Notes under the pieces: generated by a model
The model's database searches: none
What the model saw: only the letters and a program-made list of their open reading frames with translations
What the model was told of the DNA's origin: nothing
Program-made: the position numbers and the translations under genes
Shown here: one piece after another, positions 11,555 through 21,395 of the stretch
Layout of the letters: each line of letters opens with the position of its first letter
Numbering within the stretch: position 1 is the first letter of the stretch
DNA from: Conchocele bisecta
Taxonomy: Eukaryota > Mollusca > Bivalvia > Lucinida > Thyasiridae
Direction of reading: 5' to 3'
Assembly (NCBI GenBank): GCA_029237695.1
Contig: CM055265.1
Span: forward strand, 215,590,506-215,654,505
Length of the DNA: 64,000 nucleotides

Positions 11555-12729
11555 TTTATTATATGATAATAGTCTGTATATAGCACTTACGACCTTATGC
11601 TACTAGACAAAAATTGAAAAAGAATTTGAAGAAAAAAAAATGAAATAAAAATAAAAATTAAAAATAATAATGCTTGCTACTGGAGCCAAGAATTTTTTTA
11701 ATAGTCCTATATTTATCTACATATATCTGCACAGGTCCACATAATGCCACAATATTTTCAACACAGTACCCAATGTAGTAATTTACCTACATTTTTACAA
11801 TTTACAGTTTACGGAAATGTAATATACAAAAAAGAAATATAATAATAATGCTCGCTACTGGAGCCCAGAATTTTTGTTAATAGTTACGGAAATGTAATAA
11901 TGTACCTGTATAAATTACCTGTAATAAGTTAGTGGTCAGTTAAAAAATTGAAAAAGAATGTAAAAAAAAAAATGGTAAAAAAAAATTAAATTTAAAAAAA
12001 ATAAAAGAATAATGCTCCCTACTGGAGCCCAGAATGTTTTTTAATAGTCCTATATTTATCTACATATCATATATATACAGGTCCACATATTGCCACAATA
12101 TTTTCAACACAGTTTACGGAAATGTAATATAATCATTTACCTGTATAAATTACCTGTAAGTGGTCAGTGGTCAGTTGCACATGCTAGCACATGCACAGGT
12201 GAATAGTCTGTATATAGCACTTACGACCTTATGATACTAGACAAAAATTGAAAAATAATTTGAAAAAAAAAAATGAAAAATGAAAAAATGAAAAAAAAAA
12301 ATGAAAAAAAATGAAAAAAAAAATGGAAAAAAAACAAATGGAAAAAAAAAAAAAAAAAAAACAAATGAAAAAAAAAATAAATGAAAAAAAACAAAAATGG
12401 AAAAAAAAGTTTAAAAATAATAATGCTTGCTACTGGAGCCCAGATTTTTTTTAATAGTCCTATATTTATCTACATATATCTGCATAGGTCCACATAATGC
12501 CACAATATTTTCAACACAGTACCCAATGTAGTAATTTACCTGTATAAATTACCTGGTCAGCAGTGGTCAAGCACTGGACATTTGCACATGCAAGCCCATG
12601 CTAGCACATGGTTCTCCCAGTCTCTATTGTTCTCTCTACAGGTAAGGTGTACAGAGCACACGAGGAAAAGGTGTACAGAGCAGACGAGAAAACGGGTCTT
12701 CATGCATTATTGTCCAGTTTGTAGAGTGC
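11555..12729. repeat. A+T-rich repeated module with poly-A tracts
   Basis: Four imperfect copies of a segment containing ctactggagcccaga, aatagtcctatatttatcta and aggtccacataatgccacaa occur at about 11672, 11855, 12013 and 12425, separated by runs of aaaatgaaaa (12240-12420 is almost only A and atg). One more copy lies near 20080. The block ends near 12600-12720 in catgctagcacatg and a unit with ggtgtacagagcacacgag. No coding sequence. Confidence 0.6.
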
Positions 12730-13225
12730 GCAAAACAAAAAAGGGAGATAACACAAAAATTAGCTACGCAAGTGTTGTCATTCTTGTGCGCGACACACCT
12801 CTGGGTCGTGGTCTATGCATGTGTGAAGTTTCATGAAAATATTCCAAAGGGTGGTCGAGTTATGCTCCGGACAGGAAATCAGTGCGCGAAAACAAAAAAG
12901 GGAGATAACTCAAAAATTAGCTATGCAAGAGTTGTCATTCTTGTGCACGACACACCTTCGGTTCGTGGTCTAATTGAATGTGTTAAGTTTCATAAAAATA
13001 TTCCAAAGGGTGGTCGAGTTATGGTCAATCAGTGCGCGAAACTAAAAAGGGAGATAACTCAAAAATTAGCTATGCAAGAGTTGTCATTCTTGTGCGCGAC
13101 ACACCTTCGGTTCTGGTCTATGCATGTGTGAAGTTTCATGAAAATATTCCAAAGGGTGTTCGAGTTATGCTCCGGACAAGAAGTGTCTGCGGCGGACGCG
13201 GACGCGGACGCGGACGCGACGCGGA

Positions 13226-13315
<90 letters not shown>

Positions 13316-13362
13316 CGCGCTGTCAAATCCATAGTATCCCCCGACGGAGTCCGGGGGATACA
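12730..13362 (+). mobile_element. HINE-C element 2 with (GGACGC)n tail
   Basis: Three ~145 bp cores (aaagggagataactcaaaaa; gtcattcttgtgcgcgacac; gaaaatattccaaagggtg) lead into a (gcggac)n run at 13188-13318 and the terminal hairpin gtatcccccga-cggag-tccgggggatac at 13334-13361. The hexamer run is open in all frames and produces artefactual repetitive frames on both strands. A sister copy is at 24960-25540. Confidence 0.7.
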
Positions 13363-13857
13363 ATTATAAGCCATTTACCCGAGCGTTAAGGTCTCAAACA
13401 CACAAAGTATGTGACCTTGACCCTGGGCTTAGCGGTGGCGGACGAATATGGATTTGTCACAGTGGTAAGGTTTCAAACACACAAAGTATGTGAACTTGAC
13501 CCTGGGCTTAGCGGGGGCGGACGAATGTGGATTTGTCACAGTGGTAGAGGACGATTGGAGCAATGCGTGTGTGAAATGTGAAGCAGATCCGAGCAAGGAC
13601 ACAGCAATTATAAGCCATTTACCAGAGCGTTAATGTCTCGAACGCACGAAGTCTGTGAAATGACCATGGGCTTATCGGGGGCGGGACGAATGTGGATTTG
13701 TCACAGGGCGGTAGAGGACCATTGGAGCAATGTGTGTCTGAAATGTGAAGCAGATCCAAGCAAGGAAATTATAAGCCATTTACACGAGTGTTACGGTTTC
13801 GGGACGTACGTACGAACGCCGGTAACACTATATGCCCCCTCACCATTCGGTGGCTAG
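13363..13857 (+). mobile_element. HINE-A fragment following the HINE-C terminus
   Basis: It starts abruptly in a family A core (attataagccatttacccga) right after the HINE-C hairpin, contains two to three cores, and ends with ggtaacactatatgccccct and the degraded hairpin ggtggctaggga. The same C-to-A junction occurs at 25541. Confidence 0.6.
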
Positions 13858-14711
13858 GGAATAAATATCAAGGCGTTCCATGAAAGGAAACAGGTGTTAT
13901 AAGACATTTACCCCAACGTTAAGTTTATGAATGTGCTAAGTTTGTGACCTTGACCTTGGGGTAAGGGGTGGGTCATGGATTTGCCATAGCACAATAGAGT
14001 ATCATCAGATGAATACATGTACGAAATATCAAGGTGTTCCATGAAAGGAAACAGATGGTATAAGACATTTACCCCAACGTTAAGTTTATGAATGTGCTAA
14101 ATTTATGACCTTGACCTTGGGGTAAGGGATATGCGGTGGGTCATGGATGAAATATGAAAGCGTTCCCTGTAAATAAACAGAATTTACACAACATTTACCC
14201 CCACGTTAAGTTTATGAACATGCTAAGATTGTGACCTTGACCGTGGGGTAAGGGTTGGGTGGTGGATCGTGGATTTGATACAGCATGATAGAGGGTCATC
14301 AGATGAATGCATGTATGAAATATGAAGGCATTCCCTGTAAATAAACAGAAGTTACACAACATTTACCACAACGGTAAGTTTATGAACATGCTAAGTTTGT
14401 GACCTTGACCTTGGGGTAAGGGTTATGTGGTGGGTCATGGATATGATACAGCATGCTAGAGGGTCATCTGAGGAATGTATGTATGAAATATCAAGGCGTT
14501 CCATGAAAGGAAACAGATGTTATAAGAAATTTACCCAACGTTAAGTATATGAATGTGCTAAGTTTGTGACCTTGACTTTGGGGTAAGGGTTGTGTGGTGG
14601 GTCATGTATTTGCTACAGCATGATAGAGGGTCATCTGAGGAATGTATGTATGAACTATCAAGGCGTACCATGAAAGGAAACAGAAGTTATAAGACATTTA
14701 CCCTAACGTTA

Positions 14712-14748
14712 AGTTTGTGGACGACGCCGCTGACGCCGACGACGCCGA

Positions 14749-14792
<44 letters not shown>

Positions 14793-14868
14793 ACGACGCC
14801 GCCGACGACGCCGACGCCGGGGGTATGCCATAAGCTCTTCTGCACTTCGTGCAGGCGAGCTAAAAATG
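14712..14868 (+). repeat. (GACGCC)n microsatellite and HINE-B terminal hairpin, copy 1
   Basis: About 100 bases of gacgccgacgac repeats are followed by gggggtatgccata and the hairpin agctcttctgcac-ttc-gtgcaggcgagct. Matching tails with shorter repeat runs are at 15143-15236 and 17264-17359. The tail motif caggcgagct is the inverse of agctcgcctg in the family head. Confidence 0.7.
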
Positions 14869-15125
14869 TACCCGAGGGTCAAACCAAGGATATCGGGGAT
14901 GTATGAAACCAATCGTTAAATGTACCCTTCGCATAGACCTACCAACGCCATAGACTCCTCCATGTACACGAAGAAGAGCACACTTACTGTGACGTCATTA
15001 TGCAACCACATTGTTCGTAACGCCGCCACATACGCCTCCTTGTACGTGAGCTCTGGCTGCAACAGGGACAGATTGATTAATCAGGGTTTTTATGTCCATT
15101 CAACGATTGTCATGCGTTGTCAAGA
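14869..15125 (-). pseudogene. PYRN-type fragment with host-like flank, duplicated unit copy 1
   Basis: On the minus strand, directly behind the HINE-B hairpin, a fragment resembles the PYRN block but is degraded (GFIH..IPDILGLTLGYIF). It is followed by DNA with tgacgtcattatgcaac and aacagggacagattgatt that recurs at about 15380-15560 and 17570-17755. No intact frame or splice structure could be supported. Confidence 0.35.
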
Positions 15126-15150
15126 CATTTACCCTAACGTTAAGTTTGTG

Positions 15151-15191
<41 letters not shown>

Positions 15192-15236
15192 CGGGGGTAT
15201 GCCATAAGCTCTTCTGCACTTCGTGCAGGCGAGCTA

Positions 15237-15493
15237 AAAATGTACACGAGGGTCAAACCTAGGATATCGGGGATTCCGTTATGTATGAAACCCATCGTTA
15301 AATGTACCCTTCGCATGCTCCCAACCAACCGCCCAATCCAACAAAAATAGTGTAGAACAGCCAGTAGAATGTTTACCTTTGGTTGCGGTGTTAAAAAGGA
15401 GAACCCACTTTCCGTGACGTCATCATACAACGACATTGTTCGTATCACCGCACACACAAACGCCGCCATCTTGTTCGTGAGCTCTGGCTGCAA
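15237..15493 (-). pseudogene. PYRN-type exon-like fragment, duplicated unit copy 2
   Basis: A minus-strand frame of about 85 codons reads TNKMAAFVCAVIRTMSLYDD early and HLTMGFIHNGIPDILGLTLV near the end, then runs into the HINE-B hairpin. A shifted frame reads WEHAKGTFNDGFHT, closer to the 7.6 kb copy, so a frameshift is likely. Its near-identical sister is at 17360-17690. Function unknown. Confidence 0.35.
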
Positions 15494-17359
15494 CAGGGAC
15501 AGATTGATTAATCAGGGTTGTTATGTCCATTCAACGATTGTCATACGTTGTCAAAACAGGTTTTTGTCGAGAAATATTGAAAACAAGAGTTGTCAGAAGA
15601 CAACGAAGCTCGCCTGTTGGCAGCCTTCATTCAAACTTGGCACAGTTGTATACATAAGAGTGCCGTAAGTCACAAAATACGCCCGTCGAAGATGGGCCAG
15701 ACAGCGAAGATGCAGAAATGTGAAGCTGTCACCAAGGCAAGAAACATTACTGAGACTTTGAAACTCTATAGCATTATTTGTTTCTCTCATTGTGCTAAAC
15801 ATGGTATACTAATTTAGGTAGAGATGTGTAAAGTAGAATTGGATACAAAACTGTGGAAAACAATGTATAAAATATGAAGGCATTCCCTGTAAATAAACAG
15901 AAGTTACACAACATTTACCACAACGTTAAGTTTATGAACATGCTAAGTTTGTCACCTTGACCTTGGGGTAAGGGTTGTGTGGTGGGTTGTGGATTTGATA
16001 CAGTATGATAGAGGGTCATCTGAGAAATATCAAGGTGTTCCATGAAAGGAAACAGATGTTATAAGACACTTACCCCAACGTTAATTTTATGAATGTGCTA
16101 AGTTTGTTACCTTGACCTTGGGGTAAGGGATATGCGGTGGGTCATGGGTTTGCTATAGCACGATAGAGTATCGTCAGATGAATCCATGTATGAAATATGA
16201 AGGCGTTCCCTGTAAATAAACAGAAGGTACACAACATTTACCACAACGTTAAGTTTATGAACATGCTAAGTTTGTGACCTTGACCTTGGGTTAAGGGTTG
16301 GGTGGTGGGTCGTGGATTTGATACAGTATGATAGAGGGTCATCTGAGGAATGTATGTATGAAATATGAAGGCATTCCCTGTAAATAAACGGAAGTTACAC
16401 AACATTTACCACAACGTTAAGTTTATAAACATGCTAAGCTTGTGACCTTGACATTGGGGTAAGGGTTGGGTGGTGGGTCGTGGATTTGGTACAGTATGAT
16501 AGAGGGTCATCTGAGGAATGCATGTATGAAATATCAAGGTGTTCCATGAAAGGAAACAGATGTTATAAGACATTTACCCGAACGTTCAGTTTATGAATGT
16601 GCTAAGTTTGTGACCTTGACCTTGGGGTAAGGGATGTGCGGTGGGCCATGTATTTTCTATAGCACGATAGAGTATCATTAGATGAATCCATGTATGAAAT
16701 ATGAAGGCGTTCACTGTAAATAAACAGAAGTTACACAACATTTACCTCAACGTTAAGTTTATGAACATGCCAAGATTGTGACCTTGACCTTGGGGTAAGG
16801 GTTGGGTGGTGGATCGTGGATTTGATACAGCATGATAGAGGGTCATCAGATGAATGCATGTATGAAATATGACGGCATTCCCTGTAAATAAACAGAAGTT
16901 ACACAACATTTACCACAACGTTAAGTTTATGAACATGCTAAGTATGTGACCTTGACCTTGGGGTAAGGGTTGTGTGGTGGGTCGTGGATATGATACAGCA
17001 TGCTAGAGGGTCATCTGTGGAATGTATGTATGAAATATCAAGGCGTTCCATGAAAGGAAACAGATGTTATAAGAAATTTACCCAACGTTAAGTATATGAA
17101 TGTGCTAAGTTTGTGACCTTGACTTTGGGGTAAGGGTTGTGTGGTGGGTCATGTATTTGCTACAGCATGATAGAGGGTCATCTGAGGAATGTATGTATGA
17201 ACTATCAAGGCGTACCATGAAAGGAAACAGAAGTTATAAGACATTTACCCTAACGTTAAGTTTGTGGACGACGCCGACGACGCCAACGCCGACGACGCCG
17301 ACGACGCCGACGCCGGGGGTATGCCATAAGCTCTTCTGCACTTCGTGCAGGCGAGCTAA

Positions 17360-17690
17360 AAATGTACCAGAGGGTCAAACCTAGGATATCGGGGATTCCG
17401 TTATGTATGAAACCCATCGTTAAATGTACCCTTCGCATGCTCCCAACCAACCGCCCAATCCAACAAAAATAGTGTAGAACAGCCAGTAGAATGTTTACCT
17501 TTGGTCGCGATATTAAAAAGGAGAGCCCACTTTCCGTGACGTCATCATACAACCCCATTTTTCGCACCAACGCCATAGACTCCTCCGTGTACATGAAGGA
17601 GAGCACACTTTCCGTGACGTCATTATGCAACGACATTGTTTGTATCGCCGCCACATACGCCTCCTTCTTGTTCGTGAGCTCTGACTGCAA
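17360..17690 (-). pseudogene. PYRN-type exon-like fragment, duplicated unit copy 3
   Basis: Sister of 15237-15493 within the tandem duplication, with an extra internal ~27-codon unit that repeats ...DDVTESGLSF / NDVTESVLSF. The 3' side is cut by a HINE-B hairpin at the same position as its sister. No family assignment. Confidence 0.35.
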
Positions 17691-18958
17691 CAGGGACAGA
17701 TTGATTAATCAGGGTTTTTATGTCCATTCAACGATTGTCATGCGTTGTCAAAACAGGTTTTTGTCGAGAAATATTGAAAACAAGAGTTGTCAGAAGACAA
17801 CGAAGCTCGCCTGTTGGCAGCCTTCATTCAAACTTGGCACAGTTGTATACACAAGAGTGCCGTAAGTCACAAAATACGCCTGTCGAAGATGGGCCAGACA
17901 GCGAAGATGCAGAAATGTGAAGCTGTCACCAAGGCAAGAAACATTACTGAGACTTTGAAACTCTATAGCATTATTTGTTTCTCTCATTGTGCTAAACATG
18001 GTATACTAATTTAGGTAGAGATGTGTAAAGTAGAATTGGATACAAAACTGTGGAAAACAATGTATAAAATATGAAGGCATTCCCTGTAAATAAACAGAAG
18101 TTACACAACATTTACCACAACGTTAAGTTTATGAACATGCTAAGTTGGTCACCTTGACCTTGGGGTAAGGGTTGTGTGGTGGGTTGTGGATTTGATACAG
18201 TATGATAGAGGGTCATCTGAGAAATATCAAGGTGTTCCATGAAAGGAAACAGATGTTATAAGACATTTACCCCAACGTTAATTTTATGAATGTGCTAAGT
18301 TTGTGACCTTGACCTTGGGGTAAGGGATATGCGGTGGGTCATGGGTTTGCTATAGCACGATAGAGTATCGTCAGATGAATCCATGTATGAAATATGAAGG
18401 CGTTCCCTGTAAATAAACAGAAGGTACACAACATTTACCAAAACGTGAAGGTTATGAACATGCTAAGTTTTTTTTTACCTTGACCTTGGGGTAAGGGTTG
18501 GGTGGTGGGTCGTGGATTTGATACAGTATGATAGAGGGTCATCTGAGGAATTTTTGTATGAAATATCAAGGTGTTCCATGAAAGGAAACAAATGTTATAA
18601 GACATTTACCCTAACGTTAAGTTTATGAATGTGCTAAGTTTGTGACCTTAACCTTGGAGTAAGGGATATGCGGTGGGTCATAGATTTGCTATAGCACGAT
18701 AGAGTATTATCAGAAGAATGCATGTATGAAATACGAAGGTGTTCCCTGTAAATAAACAGAAGTTACACAACAGTAACCACAACGTTAAGTTTATGAACAT
18801 GCTAAGTTTGTGACCTTGACCTTGGGGTAAGGATTGTGTGGTGGGTCGTGGATTTGATACAGTATGATAGAGGGTCATCTGAGGAATGTATGTATGAAAT
18901 ATCAAGGTGTTCCATGAAAGGAAACAGATGCTACATGACATTTACCCCAACGTTAACT

Positions 18959-19790
18959 TTATGTGTGCAATGTGAAGCAGATCCGAGCAAGGAAACAGAA
19001 ATGATAAGCCATTTACCCAGCGTTAAGGTTCCGAACGCACCAAGTCTGTGACCTTGACCCTGGGCTTAGCGGGGGCGCGACGAATGTGGATTTGTCACAG
19101 GGCGGTAGAGGACCATTGGAGCAATGCGTGTGTGCAATGTGAAGCAGATCCGAGCAAGGAAACAGAAATTATAAGCCATTTACCCGAGCGTTAAGGTTTC
19201 GGGACGTGCGTACGTTACGTACGTTACGTACGTTTCATGAACATATTCCAAAGGGTGTTCGAGTTATGCTCCGGACACGAAATCAGTGCACGAAACAACA
19301 AAGGGCGATAACTAAGAAATTAACAACGCAAGTCTTGTCATTCTTGCGCGCGACACACCTTTAGGGTCGTGGTCTATGCATATGTGAAGTTTCATGAACA
19401 TATTCCAAAGGGTGTTCGAGTTATGCTCCGGACACGAAATCAGTGCACGAAACAACAAAGGGCGATAACTAAGAAATTAACAACGCAAGTCTTGTCATTC
19501 TTGCGCGCGACACACCTCTGGGTCGTCTGTTATGCATGTGTGAAGGTTAATAAAAAATATTCCAAAGGGTGTTCGAGTTATGCTCCGGACACGAAATCAG
19601 TGCATGAAACAACAAAGGGAGATAAGTAAAAAAAATGACGATGCAAGAGTTGTCATTCTTGCGCGCGACACACCTTTGGGTCGTGGTCTATGCATGTGTG
19701 ATGTTTAATGAAAATATTCCAAAGGGTGTTCGAGTTATGCTCCGGACACGAAATCAGTGCATGAAACAACAAAGGTAGATAAGTGAACAA
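18959..19790 (+). mobile_element. HINE-A fragment fused to HINE-C cores
   Basis: Family B core breaks at about 18962 (atgtgtgcaatgtgaagca) into one to two family A cores with a short acgttacgtacg tail at 19200-19231. This passes directly into four ~145 bp family C cores (cgagttatgctccggacacg; gcgcgacacacctttagg). The array ends at aacaagaattccgcggaatc near 19790, the same boundary as near 11400. Confidence 0.55.
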
Positions 19791-19879
19791 GAATTCCGCG
19801 GAATCAAATGCCTCGCCTTTTCCCGCCTTGAGCTTGAGCCTGGGCCCGAAAGCAAATTTCACTGGCCCGAACATATTAT

Positions 19880-19945
19880 ACAATTATTGACTAGTGAGCC
19901 GTAGAATATCAGATAATATTCTATGGCTCACTAGTCAATAATTGT
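19880..19945. repeat. 66 bp near-perfect inverted repeat, copy 2
   Basis: The arms acaattattgactagtgagc and gctcactagtcaataattgt pair almost perfectly. It is homologous to 11489-11554 and sits in the same context (attccgcggaat module before it, A+T-rich module after it). Confidence 0.75.
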
Positions 19946-20325
19946 TTTATTAAATGATAATAGTCTGTATATAGTATAGCACTTACGACCTTATGCTACT
20001 AGACAAAAATTGAAAAAGAATTTGAAGAAAAAAAAATGGAAAAAAAATGGATTTTTTTTTTAAAAAATTACAAATAATAATGCTTGCTACTGGAGCCCAG
20101 ATTTTTTTTAATAGTCCTATATGTATATACATATCATATCTGCACAGGTCCACATATTGCCACAATATTGTCAACACAGTTTAAATGTAATATAATAATT
20201 TACCTGTATAAATTACCTGTAATAAGTTAGTGATCAGTTAGTGGTCAGTTTGGACATTTGCACATGCTAGCACATGCTAGCACATGCTAGCACATGCACA
20301 GGTGAATGGTTCTCCAAGTCACTAT
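19946..20325. repeat. A+T-rich module, second copy, truncated
   Basis: Carries one copy of the 11.6-12.6 kb unit (ctactggagcccagat; cctgtataaattacctgtaa), then four repeats of cacatgctag and gtgaatggttctccaagtc. It ends where the long-TIR transposon begins; the module continues beyond that transposon at about 24930. Confidence 0.6.
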
Positions 20326-20870
20326 TAGTCGGTCTCAGATACAGGCACATATGGGAAATGGTGTTCACTTTATGTTTGATGTCGGATCTAAATCGATTTT
20401 TTCTTGTGCACACGATGGCACCGGCCGATTAGTTTTAAAAGGTGCCCAAAGTTGTCCCCCGGGCCATTTAAAGACCACACCCAATGGGCGTGGTTTTGAG
20501 CTAGTGGGGATTTGTACAATTGTTAAATGGTAACCAATTTTAATGCTTTTGGTGTCGATTTGTAAGTTTTCAGATGTGCTGAGGCCGATAAAACAAAAAT
20601 GAAAATCAAATATGGCCACCATAAGGTTTAAAATTCAAAATTGCCTCCAAATTAATGCAATTTTGCGTTATTAATTTAATAGCTGAAATGGGTCATTAAA
20701 ATTAATTTGAGATGCGTGTATTCCTTGTGCTTGACATAGGAGCTCAATAATAAAAAATAACAAACTTAAAAATGGCTTCCATAATACTATATAAAAATCA
20801 AAATGGCCGCCTAAATATTATGATTCTGCACGGATGGGTGAAACTTGTTTATTTTTACAAATTACTATCT
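20326..20870 (+). repeat. Left terminal inverted repeat of the long-TIR transposon
   Basis: Includes ggcacatatgggaaatggtg, accacacccaatgggcgtgg and ggggatttgtacaattgtta. The outer ~330 bases pair closely with 24590-24918; the inner part is recognisable through repeated aaaatggc phrases only. Confidence 0.75.
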
Positions 20871-21310
20871 GCGCCTATTGGGTGAAATATAGTCACGATA
20901 TGGTTAAACAGGGACTCACTAAAATGTGAATTACTGCCTACTCCTGTGCCTATTGTGTGTAATATACATGTACTAGTGGTCACGAGACGGGTACACAGGG
21001 ACTCTAACACTAATGTGTGAATTACTGCCTGCTCCTGCGCCCAACTCGTGTAATATACTAGTGGTCGCTAGACGGGTACACAGGGACTCTTACACTAATG
21101 TGTGAATTACTGCCTGCTCCTGTGCCCAACTGGTGTAATATACTAGTGGTCACGAGACGGGTACACAGGTACTCTAACACTAATGTGTGAATTACTGCCT
21201 ACTCCTAAGCCCAGTGGGTGTAATATACTAGTGTTAACGAGACGAGTTCACAGGGACTCAAACATTAATGTGTGAATTACTGCCTGTTCCTGTGCATATT
21301 GGGTGAATTA
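20871..21310. repeat. Tandem repeat, ~85-90 bp unit, about five copies
   Basis: The unit contains gtgtgaattactgcctactc, then gtaatatactagtggtcac and gagacgggtacacaggg. Copies start near 20925, 21010, 21095, 21180 and 21265. It lies inside the transposon just beyond its left TIR. Confidence 0.75.
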
Positions 21311-21395
21311 TATTCGACTACACATGTAGGCTCGATCTCGTACAGTGGGATGCGTTGAGAGTGTAACAGCGAAATGTCTATCAATGTAAACCTAT

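Larger units (their letters stand above)
13858..18958 (+). repeat. HINE-B tandem arrays in a ~2.2-2.5 kb tandem segmental duplication
   Basis: About twenty ~165 bp cores (ccttgaccttggggtaaggg; gatagagggtcatc; caacgttaagtttatgaa) fill this region. Segment 14149-16693 is repeated as 16694-18958. The offset is 2,547 bases at 14592/17139 and 2,197 bases at 15590/17787, because the first unit has an extra ~350 bp module. The units contain (gacgcc/gacgac)n tails with hairpins, PYRN-type fragments, and HINE-B heads at about 15583 and 17780 (caagagttgtcagaagacaa). No intact gene was found. Confidence 0.65.

Noticed and set aside
13032..13389. Overlapping repetitive Gly/Arg, Asp/Ala and Arg/Val frames on both strands
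   Set aside because: They are translations of one (GGACGC)n microsatellite with no stop in any frame; no gene context.
14592..17384. Thr/Pro-rich and poly-Arg frames in the GACGCC runs
   Set aside because: Same artefact in the HINE-B tails; the upstream parts are tandem repeat cores.
3609..19780. CRISPR-like appearance of regularly spaced repeats
   Set aside because: Units are 145-430 bp without unique spacers, and the sequence is clearly eukaryotic mobile DNA.
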